Source: an uncultured Christensenella sp.
Lineage (GTDB): Bacteria > Bacillota > Clostridia > Christensenellales > Borkfalkiaceae
Reading direction: 5' to 3'
NCBI GenBank assembly: GCA_910578655.1
Contig: CAJTQE010000002.1
Location: forward strand, 1 to 5,040
DNA length: 5,040 bases
Part shown: piece by piece, positions 1 through 5,040 of the stretch
Position numbering within the stretch: position 1 is the first letter of the stretch
Layout: every line of letters begins with the position of its first letter
The notes under the pieces: generated by a model
Databases searched by the model: none
What the model saw: only the letters and a program-made list of their open reading frames with translations
Told to the model about the DNA's origin: nothing
Program-made: the position numbers and the translations under genes

Positions 1-702
1 GTTATGCCGGATGCGATGAGCGGACGCTATTCGCTTATGGGGATACAAATTCCGTCGGTGCTTATCATAAGTATGATTATCGGAATAGTTCAGCTTTGCG
101 CCGGTTACGTCTGTCGCGCGGTGCAGTGCTGGCGCAGGGGCGCCATTTGGGACGGCATATTCGACGGCGTTACTTGGGCGGCGTTTATGGTCGGCGTATT
201 GCTTGCCGTAATAGGATTGGTAGAAGATTTCAACTTATCGCCTCTTGCTTTGGCAGGCGGAATAATCGCCGGCGTGTCGCTTGCCGCGGCAATGCTCACG
301 GCAGGCAGAAAAGAAAAGTTAGTCGGCAAATTTACAAAGGGCTTCGGGGCGGCGTACGGAGTTATTAATATCGTTTCCGATATTCTGAGCTACGCAAGAC
401 TTTACGGCCTGATGCTTTCCGGCGCGGTAATCGCGCAGATAATTTCGGGCTTCGTCGTTACGGGTTATAACGGCAGTACGCCCTTCCTTTTCAGCGGCAA
501 TGCGTTGCTTATAATTCTCGGCATATTGCTGTTGGTTGTGGGGCATATATTCAACCTTGCAATCGGGCTTTTGGGTGCGTATATTCACGACGCAAGGTTG
601 CAGTACGTTGAATTTTACGGCAGGTTTTTCGAGGGGGAGGGAACGGCGTTTAAACCTCTCGGCTCGAATATGAAACACACTTATCTTGTTTTAAATAATT
701 AA
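1..702 (+). CDS. ntpI: V-type ATPase subunit I (subunit a), C-terminal membrane domain, 5'-truncated by window edge
   Basis: This is the stator membrane subunit, which forms the ion half-channels beside the rotor ring. The reading frame is open from base 1 and ends at TAA 700-702, giving 233 residues. The family is about 650 residues long, so roughly the N-terminal two thirds (cytoplasmic domain and first helices) lies upstream. The ATG at 4 is internal, not a start. Several hydrophobic helices are visible, beginning near bases 52, 163 and 235, then two long ones spanning about 340-450 and 495-590. Two hallmark sites are intact. The motif LSYARLYGL carries the Arg (codon 397-399) equivalent to the essential transport Arg of yeast Vph1 (R735). 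HDARLQYVEFYGRFFEGEG near the C-terminus carries the second conserved Arg (codon 595-597) and the conserved VEF. These arginines interact with the ring carboxylate during ion transfer. The gene is followed after 21 bp by the proteolipid gene, as in ntp operons. Assignment is secure from motifs and context. Confidence 0.95.
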   Translation, partial: VMPDAMSGRYSLMGIQIPSVLIISMIIGIVQLCAGYVCRAVQCWRRGAIWDGIFDGVTWAAFMVGVLLAVIGLVEDFNLSPLALAGGIIAGVSLAAAMLTAGRKEKLVGKFTKGFGAAYGVINIVSDILSYARLYGLMLSGAVIAQIISGFVVTGYNGSTPFLFSGNALLIILGILLLVVGHIFNLAIGLLGAYIHDARLQYVEFYGRFFEGEGTAFKPLGSNMKHTYLVLNN

Positions 703-711
703 TATAAATTT

Positions 712-716
712 GGAGG
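712..716 (+). promoter_or_regulatory. Ribosome binding site of ntpK, consensus GGAGG in an AT-rich leader
   Basis: GGAGG lies 7 bases before the ATG at 724, within a leader (about 690-723) that is almost all A and T apart from this motif. It is one of the two strongest ribosome binding sites in the window. A strong, unstructured initiation region fits the need for many copies of the ring subunit per complex. That link is inference. Confidence 0.8.
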
Positions 717-723
717 ATAAAAA

Positions 724-1167
724 ATGAATGATTATGGTTATATTATCGGTATAATCGGAGTTGCAATCTGCGTATTGCTTTGCGGTATCGGTTCGGCTGT
801 CGGTCTTTTCAAGACGGGTAGCGCGGCGGCAGGCGTTTTGGGTGAGGACCCCAAAAAATTCGGTAAAGTTCTCGTTCTCGTTCTGCTCCCCGCAACGCAG
901 GGTATTTACGGCTTTATTATCGGCATTATAGGCTCTTCTTCGCTTGTAGACACGATGACGTTTGCGGAAGGCTGGGCGCTTTTCGGCGCGGTTATGCCTA
1001 TGGCAATCTCGGGTTTGGTTACGGGCATTTTGCAGGGCAAGTCGGCAGTAAACTGTATTTACGCCGTCGGCAAGCAAGATTCTTTGGGCGGTAAACTTAT
1101 CATTTACCCTGCAATGATTGAGTTCTATGCAATTCTCGGACTTATTATTTCGATAATGGTAATTTAA
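724..1167 (+). CDS. ntpK: V-type ATPase subunit K, duplicated (16-kDa type) proteolipid of the rotor ring
   Basis: This subunit forms the membrane rotor ring that carries the transported ion. The 147-residue product is almost wholly hydrophobic, with four helices at about 6-29, 47-72, 80-105 and 122-147. It is a tandem duplication of a two-helix hairpin, as in E. hirae NtpK (156 residues). Helix 2 has LPATQGIYGF (55-64), helix 3 has GILQGK (101-106), and helix 4 has MIEFYAILG (131-139). Compared with E. hirae NtpK as I remember it, L55, T58, Q59, Q104 and E133 fall at a constant offset of 6 from its Na+ ligands L61, T64, Q65, Q110 and E139. Y62 matches the Tyr that bonds to the Glu. The first hairpin has Gln59 where single-hairpin proteolipids have the acidic residue, so there is one ionisable site per subunit. 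Na+ specificity is a prediction from these residues; identity as the proteolipid is secure. Start: ATG with GGAGG 7 bases upstream. Confidence 0.97.
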   Translation: MNDYGYIIGIIGVAICVLLCGIGSAVGLFKTGSAAAGVLGEDPKKFGKVLVLVLLPATQGIYGFIIGIIGSSSLVDTMTFAEGWALFGAVMPMAISGLVTGILQGKSAVNCIYAVGKQDSLGGKLIIYPAMIEFYAILGLIISIMVI

Positions 1168-1172
1168 AATCC

Positions 1173-1177
1173 GGAGG
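1173..1177 (+). promoter_or_regulatory. Ribosome binding site supporting a GTG start for ntpE
   Basis: GGAGG sits 6 bases before the GTG at 1184, in the 16-bp gap after ntpK. This placement decides the start: there is no in-frame ATG nearby, and the encoded N-terminus begins directly with the coiled-coil region expected for subunit E. Confidence 0.8.
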
Positions 1178-1183
1178 TATACT

Positions 1184-1756
1184 GTGAGCGAACAGGCAAT
1201 AGTCGACAGAATAATATCCGACGCGGAAAAAGAGGCGCAGGCAATAATTGCCGAAGCTGAAAAGAGGGCGGCGGCAACCGTTGCTTCGGCAAAAGAACGC
1301 GCTGAAAGACGCCTGAAAGGCGAAAAGCAATCGGCGGACAGGAAAGCCGAAAGCATACTTGAAGGCAAAGCCGCGACCGCACGTCTTGACAGTGCGAAAA
1401 TTCTGCTTGCGGAAAAACGCGCGCTCATAGACGAGGTGTACGCCCGTGCTCTTAAAAATTTAAGCGACATAAGCAAGACCGAGGCGCTGCGTTTATTTGA
1501 AAAGCTTATTGCCGAATTTGCGGAAGAGGGCGACGAAATAGTGTTTGCCGAAAATTTCCGCTACGCTCAGGACGCGGCAAAGCTTGCAATAATCAAGGAC
1601 AAGAAGTTGACCGTTTCGTCTCAAAAGGCGGATATTGACGGCGGATTTTTGCTCGTCGGAAAAAGTTCCGACAAAAACCTCTCTTATTCCGCGTTGCTTT
1701 CTGCGGACAGGGAAGTTAACCAGGCTGATATCGCCGCTAAAATTTTTTCGGTATAA
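1184..1756 (+). CDS. ntpE: V-type ATPase subunit E, peripheral stalk
   Basis: Subunit E pairs with a G/H-type coiled-coil protein to form the peripheral stalks that tie the A3B3 head to subunit I and stop it rotating. The product is 190 residues, close to the 188-198 usual for bacterial E. Residues about 5-90 are a charged, Ala/Glu/Lys/Arg-rich helix with no proline, for example SDAEKEAQAIIAEAEKRAAA, as expected for the stalk coiled coil. The remainder (about 95-190) fits the mixed alpha/beta C-terminal domain that docks to the top of the B subunit. It includes the typical DGGFLLVGKSSDKNLSYSALL stretch, in which a Gly-Gly turn and beta strand lead into the last helix. The start is GTG at 1184 with a consensus ribosome binding site. 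The stop is 2 bp before ntpC. The coiled coil alone would be non-specific; the C-terminal domain and position between K and C make the call firm. The partner G/H gene is absent from the window. Confidence 0.94.
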   Translation: MSEQAIVDRIISDAEKEAQAIIAEAEKRAAATVASAKERAERRLKGEKQSADRKAESILEGKAATARLDSAKILLAEKRALIDEVYARALKNLSDISKTEALRLFEKLIAEFAEEGDEIVFAENFRYAQDAAKLAIIKDKKLTVSSQKADIDGGFLLVGKSSDKNLSYSALLSADREVNQADIAAKIFSV

Positions 1757-1758
1757 AA

Positions 1759-2727
1759 ATGGCAATGGATTTAACTTATACGAACGGCGTAATTGCCGTC
1801 CGTGAAAAATATCTTTTAAAAGATAAGCTGATAAAGCTTTGCGAAGGCAGTGCAGAGGACGCATTGCGTACTCTTTCGGAGAGCGGTTTCGGCAAGGACG
1901 CACAAATCTCTTCCGTCTACGACTATGAAATATTGGTCGGCGCGGACGAGAGCTCTATCGACGACTTTATCCGTGAATACGCTCCCTCTAAAGCAGAACG
2001 CGAATATCTTTTATCTCCGCGCGACTTCCACAACGCAAAGGCGCTTTTAAAGGCGGTATATCTCAATGCCGACCCCGAAAAGCTGCTTGCTCCCGACGGG
2101 CTTGTGCATAGCGAAAAAATACTTGAATGTATCCGCGAAAAACGGCTTGAACCGCTAAACGAAAGCTTGCGCAACGCGATAGAAAAGGCGGAGGCGTTAC
2201 TTACGGAAGAAAACGCTTCGGGGGCGGAAATAGGTTTGATTTTTGAAAAGGCGCAGTTTGCGCATTTAAGCTCGGTTTGTTCAAAAAACCCGTTGCTTAA
2301 AAAACTAATTTCGGTCAAGGCGGATATGACTAATATTTTAACCGCTTTGCGCTGCGACAGTCCCGATTACGCCAAAAAGTGTTTCGTCGGCGGCGGAAAG
2401 CTTGACGAAAGCACGCTTTTAAAACTTTTTAACGAAGATAAAAAGGCTGCTGCCGACACTTTTAAATGCACGCCTTATTACGATTTTGTGAAGAGCTGTT
2501 TCGACGCGGCGGCTGCGTCACTGCCCTTGACCAAAGCGGAAAAAATTGCCGAAAGTTACGAGGCGGAATATTTTTCCGCAAAGAAATACGACTTAAAACG
2601 AAATCAACCGTTTTTATATTACGTCTTTCGCAGAAGAGTTGAAAACGCCAACGTGAGAATACTTTTCGTGTGCCTTCTTGCAGGTATGCGCGAGGCGGAG
2701 ATTAAAAACAGACTGAGGTTATTATGA
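1759..2727 (+). CDS. ntpC: V-type ATPase subunit C (equivalent to eukaryotic subunit d), rotor socket
   Basis: This subunit is the funnel-shaped, all-helical adaptor that seats the D/F central shaft on the proteolipid ring. The product has 322 residues, within the usual 320-350, and is predicted soluble and helical. Family signatures run in order. The N-terminal pattern of Tyr/Asn followed by a helix ending in KYLLKDKLIKL is present. A repeat unit ends in LLSPRDFHNAKALLKA (about residues 86-101), the counterpart of the yD..NLK.llk motif. FVGGGKLDE at 209-217 is the glycine turn before a following helix. The C-terminal helix ends REAEIKNRLRLL. The start at ATG 1759 is 2 bp after the ntpE stop and has no recognisable ribosome binding site. 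An in-frame ATG at 1765 would shorten the product by two residues and is no better supported. Translation probably depends on ribosomes finishing ntpE. The end overlaps ntpF by 4 bases (ATGA). Confidence 0.94.
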   Translation: MAMDLTYTNGVIAVREKYLLKDKLIKLCEGSAEDALRTLSESGFGKDAQISSVYDYEILVGADESSIDDFIREYAPSKAEREYLLSPRDFHNAKALLKAVYLNADPEKLLAPDGLVHSEKILECIREKRLEPLNESLRNAIEKAEALLTEENASGAEIGLIFEKAQFAHLSSVCSKNPLLKKLISVKADMTNILTALRCDSPDYAKKCFVGGGKLDESTLLKLFNEDKKAAADTFKCTPYYDFVKSCFDAAAASLPLTKAEKIAESYEAEYFSAKKYDLKRNQPFLYYVFRRRVENANVRILFVCLLAGMREAEIKNRLRLL

Positions 2728-3044
2728 TAGAAGGCAAGCTTGCCATTGTCGGCGACGGCGACAGTATAACGGTATTCAAAGCCGCGGGCGTGGCTACGTT
2801 TCCTGCCGAAAGCGCGGAGAAGGCGCGCGACATTCTGCGCAGAATAGCAAAGGATTATCAGGTCATTTTCCTGACCGAAGAATACGCGCGTGCGCTGACG
2901 GATTTTTTAAAGCGGTTTGACGAGCAGCCGTACCCGGTCGTGCTTAGTATTCCGTCCAAAAACGGAAGTTCGGGTTACGGTGTGGAACAGATGAAAAGCG
3001 CGATGGAACGCGCGCTCGGCGTAGATATTCTTTTCAACGAGTAG
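2724..3044 (+). CDS. ntpF: V-type ATPase subunit F, central shaft (called NtpG in E. hirae)
   Basis: Subunit F binds subunit D to form the rotating central shaft and is known in this family to modulate ATPase activity. The product is 106 residues, the normal family length of about 100-110. The N-terminal alpha/beta (Rossmann-like) domain opens with KLAIVGDGDSITVFKAAGV (5-23), a clear match to the family's IaviGd.dsv.gFkalGi opening. VIFLTEEYA follows in the middle. The C-terminal part has IPSKNGSSGYGVEQMKSAME (76-95), the Gly-rich turn and helix that contacts the A3B3 head and D. The ATG overlaps the ntpC stop as ATGA. GAGG at 2715-2718 lies 5 bases upstream inside ntpC, so both re-initiation and direct initiation are plausible. 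Symbols differ between systems: KEGG uses ntpF for this subunit, while E. hirae papers use ntpG. Confidence 0.95.
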   Translation: MIEGKLAIVGDGDSITVFKAAGVATFPAESAEKARDILRRIAKDYQVIFLTEEYARALTDFLKRFDEQPYPVVLSIPSKNGSSGYGVEQMKSAMERALGVDILFNE

Positions 3045-3058
3045 AAAACAATTTTTGT

Positions 3059-3063
3059 GAGGA
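3059..3063 (+). promoter_or_regulatory. Ribosome binding site that fixes the ntpA start at 3069
   Basis: GAGGA ends 5 bases before the ATG at 3069. The longer in-frame alternative, GTG at 3057, would itself overlap this motif and has only AGTAGAAAACAATTTTT upstream, with no ribosome binding site. The ATG is therefore preferred. Confidence 0.8.
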
Positions 3064-3068
3064 AATAT

Positions 3069-4832
3069 ATGGGTAAGACGGTAAAAATTTCAGGACCGCT
3101 TATTATAGCTGAGGGTATGGCAGACAGCAAAATGTTCGACGTCGTGCACGTATCCGATAAAGGGCTTATCGGCGAAGTTATCGAACTTCGCGGCGATAAA
3201 GCCTCTATTCAGGTTTATGAAGAAACGTCGGGGTTAGGTCCCGGAGAAGAAGTGGTATCTACGGGAGAACCTCTTTCGGTAGAGCTTGCGCCCGGACTGC
3301 TGTCGGGCATTTACGACGGTATTCAGCGTCCGCTTACAACGCTGTTTTTCAAATACGGCTCGCGCATATCTCGCGGTGTGTCGGTAAACAATATCGACAG
3401 GCAAAAGAAATGGCATTTCTCCCCGAGGGTAAAGTCGGGCGATGCCGTTTGCGAGGGCGACGTACTCGGCGTAGTTCAGGAAACGGAAATAATCGAACAC
3501 AGGATTATGGTTCCTTTCGGCATTTCGGGTAAAGTGGTTTCCGTCGAAGAGGGTGACTTCACCGTAGAGGATACGATTGCCGTTATTCAGACGGACAAAG
3601 GCAAAAAGCCCGTCAGTATGCTTAGGAAATGGCCCGTCCGCAAGGGCAGACCGTATAAAGAAAAACTGATGCCCGATAAGCCTATGGTTACGGGTCAGCG
3701 TGTAATAGATACCCTTTTCCCTATCGCGCGCGGCGGCGTTGCGGCTGTTCCCGGCCCGTTCGGAAGCGGCAAAACGGTCGTTCAGCATCAGCTTGCCAAA
3801 TGGGCGGATGCGGACATAATCGTCTACGTCGGCTGCGGCGAGCGCGGCAACGAAATGACCGACGTTTTAAACGAGTTTCCCGAACTTATCGACCCGAAAA
3901 CCGGCTACCCTATAATGAAGCGTACAGTGCTTATCGCGAACACTTCCGATATGCCCGTTGCGGCGCGCGAAGCTTCTATTTATACCGGCATAACCATTGC
4001 CGAATACTTCCGCGATATGGGTTATAACGTTGCAATTATGGCGGACTCCACTTCGCGTTGGGCGGAAGCTTTGAGAGAGATGAGCGGCCGCCTTGAAGAA
4101 ATGCCCGGCGACGAGGGGTATCCTGCATACCTCGCAAGCCGACTTGCCGAGTTCTACGAACGCGCAGGTATAGTCCGCATTTTAGGTACGCAGGACAGGC
4201 AGGGTTCGGTTACGGCGATAGGTGCGGTTTCTCCTCCCGGCGGCGACTTGTCGGAACCCGTTGCTCAGGCAACGCTGAGAATAGTTAAAGTGTTCTGGGG
4301 ACTTTCCGCGTCGCTTGCATATAAACGCCATTTCCCCGCGATAGACTGGCTTATCAGCTATTCGCTGTACGCCGATAAAATGCAGGATTGGTACAGCGGA
4401 AACGTCAGTTCGGAATTTTTGAGATACCGTCAGTTTATTATGACGGTGTTGCAGGAAGAAGCTGCACTTGACGAGATAGTCCGCCTTGTCGGTATGGACG
4501 CGCTGTCGTCAAAGGACAGACTGACTATGGAAACGGCGAAAATTATCCGCGAGGACTATCTTCACCAAAACGCTTTCGACGAAGTCGATACCTATACTTC
4601 GATGAAAAAGCAATACCTTATGTTAAAGCTTATCTACGAATTTGACAGCCGTGCAAGGGAGGCGGTTTCCTCTTTTGCGTCGGTTGACGATATATTAAAA
4701 TCTTCCTGCAAGGATAAAATAGGCAGGGCTAAATTCATACCCGAGGACAAACTTGAAGAGTTTGACGAAATTTTAAAACTTATAAACACACAGATGCAGT
4801 CGCTGAGTCAAGGAGAGGAAGCCGATGTTTAA
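3069..4832 (+). CDS. ntpA: V-type ATPase catalytic subunit A
   Basis: Subunit A hydrolyses ATP at the A/B interfaces of the A3B3 head. With the ATG at 3069 the product is 587 residues, the usual family length (about 580-600). Residues 1-70 form the N-terminal beta barrel, beginning GKTVKISGPLIIAEGM and including IQVYEETSGLGPGE. About 115-185 is the extra A-specific insertion that distinguishes A from B and from F-type beta. The nucleotide-binding core follows: P-loop GPFGSGKT at 229-236 with Lys235, catalytic Glu258 and Arg259 in GCGERGNEM, and the Walker B region MADSTSRWAEALRE with Asp326. GDEGYPAYL begins at 347. These residues keep a constant offset of 3 from E. hirae K238, E261, R262 and D329. 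The C-terminal part is the helical bundle. All catalytic residues are present, so the enzyme should be active. A longer form starting at GTG 3057 would add four residues (VRKY) and is disfavoured by ribosome binding site placement and family N-termini. The last 8 bases overlap ntpB. Confidence 0.98.
   Translation: MGKTVKISGPLIIAEGMADSKMFDVVHVSDKGLIGEVIELRGDKASIQVYEETSGLGPGEEVVSTGEPLSVELAPGLLSGIYDGIQRPLTTLFFKYGSRISRGVSVNNIDRQKKWHFSPRVKSGDAVCEGDVLGVVQETEIIEHRIMVPFGISGKVVSVEEGDFTVEDTIAVIQTDKGKKPVSMLRKWPVRKGRPYKEKLMPDKPMVTGQRVIDTLFPIARGGVAAVPGPFGSGKTVVQHQLAKWADADIIVYVGCGERGNEMTDVLNEFPELIDPKTGYPIMKRTVLIANTSDMPVAAREASIYTGITIAEYFRDMGYNVAIMADSTSRWAEALREMSGRLEEMPGDEGYPAYLASRLAEFYERAGIVRILGTQDRQGSVTAIGAVSPPGGDLSEPVAQATLRIVKVFWGLSASLAYKRHFPAIDWLISYSLYADKMQDWYSGNVSSEFLRYRQFIMTVLQEEAALDEIVRLVGMDALSSKDRLTMETAKIIREDYLHQNAFDEVDTYTSMKKQYLMLKLIYEFDSRAREAVSSFASVDDILKSSCKDKIGRAKFIPEDKLEEFDEILKLINTQMQSLSQGEEADV
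4811..4818 (+). promoter_or_regulatory. Ribosome binding site of ntpB, inside the end of ntpA
   Basis: AGGAGAGG contains two overlapping candidates: AGGAG, 9 bases from the ATG at 4825, and GAGG, 6 bases from it. It lies in the ntpA coding region and supports the overlapping start of ntpB. Confidence 0.75.
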
Positions 4833-5040
4833 GGAATACAAGACAATTCGCGAAGTCGTCGGGCCGCTTATGGTCGTTGACGGCGTTGAGGGCGTAACTT
4901 ATAACGAACTCGTCGATATAGTCTGCGGCAACGGCGAAATAAGGCGCGGCAAAGTATTGGAAGTCAACCGCGATAAAGCGGTAGTTCAGCTTTTTGAAAA
5001 TTCGCAGGGACTGCAGATTTCAGACGCGAAAGCCCGTTTT
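4825..5040 (+). CDS. ntpB: V-type ATPase subunit B, N-terminal part (3'-truncated by window edge)
   Basis: Subunit B is the nucleotide-binding but non-catalytic partner that alternates with A in the head and contacts the peripheral stalk. The frame is open from ATG 4825 to the window end, giving the first 72 residues of a protein that is normally about 455-475 long. The translated part is the N-terminal beta barrel. It begins MFKEYKTIREVVGPLMVVDG, followed by VTYNELVDIVCGNGEIRRGK and VLEVNRDKAVVQLFENSQGL, closely matching the family opening (YkTi.ei.GPLm.V.gV.gv.YnElveI). The start overlaps the ntpA stop by 8 bases in another frame and has its own ribosome binding site at 4811-4818. Neither the rest of the nucleotide-binding domain nor the conserved arginine finger can be checked here. 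Confidence 0.96.
   Translation, partial: MFKEYKTIREVVGPLMVVDGVEGVTYNELVDIVCGNGEIRRGKVLEVNRDKAVVQLFENSQGLQISDAKARF

Noticed and set aside
4..702. ATG at 4 as the start of a short 232-residue membrane protein
   Set aside because: The frame is open to the first base of the window, and the protein matches only the C-terminal membrane domain of subunit I, so the ATG is internal to a gene cut by the window edge.
686..708. Possible promoter before ntpK (TTGTTT and TATAAA)
   Set aside because: The two boxes are only 11 bases apart, too short for a sigma-70 type promoter, and the AT-rich stretch is better read as a translation leader.
691..1476. Long antisense open frame (261 codons) opposite ntpK and ntpE
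   Set aside because: It spans two well-supported sense genes and the gap between them, its product is low-complexity (Ser/Ala/Arg/Asn-rich) with no recognisable domain, and it is explained by the codon use of the sense genes.
1184..1480. The charged Ala/Glu/Lys-rich helix as a fused G/H stalk subunit
   Set aside because: Its length and the following C-terminal domain match ordinary subunit E. There is only one coiled-coil segment, so there is no evidence of a fusion.
1923..2318. Antisense open frame (131 codons) opposite ntpC
   Set aside because: The Ser/Phe-rich translation is the typical mirror of Glu/Lys/Ala-rich sense coding, with no supporting context.
3045..3068. Terminator or promoter in the ntpF-ntpA gap
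   Set aside because: The gap is only 24 bases. It has a short T run but no inverted repeat before it, and it carries the ntpA ribosome binding site.
3234..3788. Antisense open frame (184 codons) opposite ntpA
   Set aside because: It lies wholly inside the highly conserved catalytic subunit gene, and its Arg/Asn-rich translation has no family signature. It is a shadow frame.

Overview
The window lies entirely inside one operon for a bacterial V-type (V/A-type) rotary ATPase. All genes are on the + strand, in the order I (C-terminal part) - K - E - C - F - A - B (N-terminal part). This is the same core order as the ntp Na+-ATPase operon of Enterococcus hirae. Both window edges cut a gene: subunit I lacks its N-terminal two thirds, and subunit B is represented by only its first 72 codons.

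Organism: the operon type, consensus GGAGG ribosome binding sites, very tight gene packing, moderate GC with mixed codon use, and the family features all fit a Gram-positive anaerobe of the Bacillota (Clostridia-like). Genus cannot be read from this sequence, and other anaerobic lineages with V/A-ATPases remain possible.

Layout: 1-702 holds the membrane domain of subunit I (stator, ion half-channels). 724-1167 is the duplicated proteolipid K (rotor ring). 1184-1756 is E (peripheral stalk). 1759-2727 is C (socket between ring and central shaft). 2724-3044 is F (central shaft). 3069-4832 is catalytic A. 4825-5040 is the start of the nucleotide-binding, non-catalytic B. Gaps are at most 24 bp, and C/F and A/B overlap, so no internal promoter or terminator is apparent and no stretch over 300 bases lacks a gene. 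The peripheral-stalk partner G/H and the shaft subunit D are not in the window and should lie outside it.

How it works together: ATP hydrolysis in the A3B3 head would turn the D/F/C shaft and the K ring past subunit I, with E (plus G/H) holding the head still. The K subunit has every side chain that binds Na+ in the E. hirae K ring, and only one acidic site per four-helix subunit. The best prediction is therefore an ATP-driven Na+ pump.

The region is otherwise ordinary. I found no sign of a mobile element, CRISPR array, RNA gene or undescribed system. The most useful observations are the Na+-site prediction, a start-codon correction for subunit A, and the uneven ribosome binding sites along the operon.
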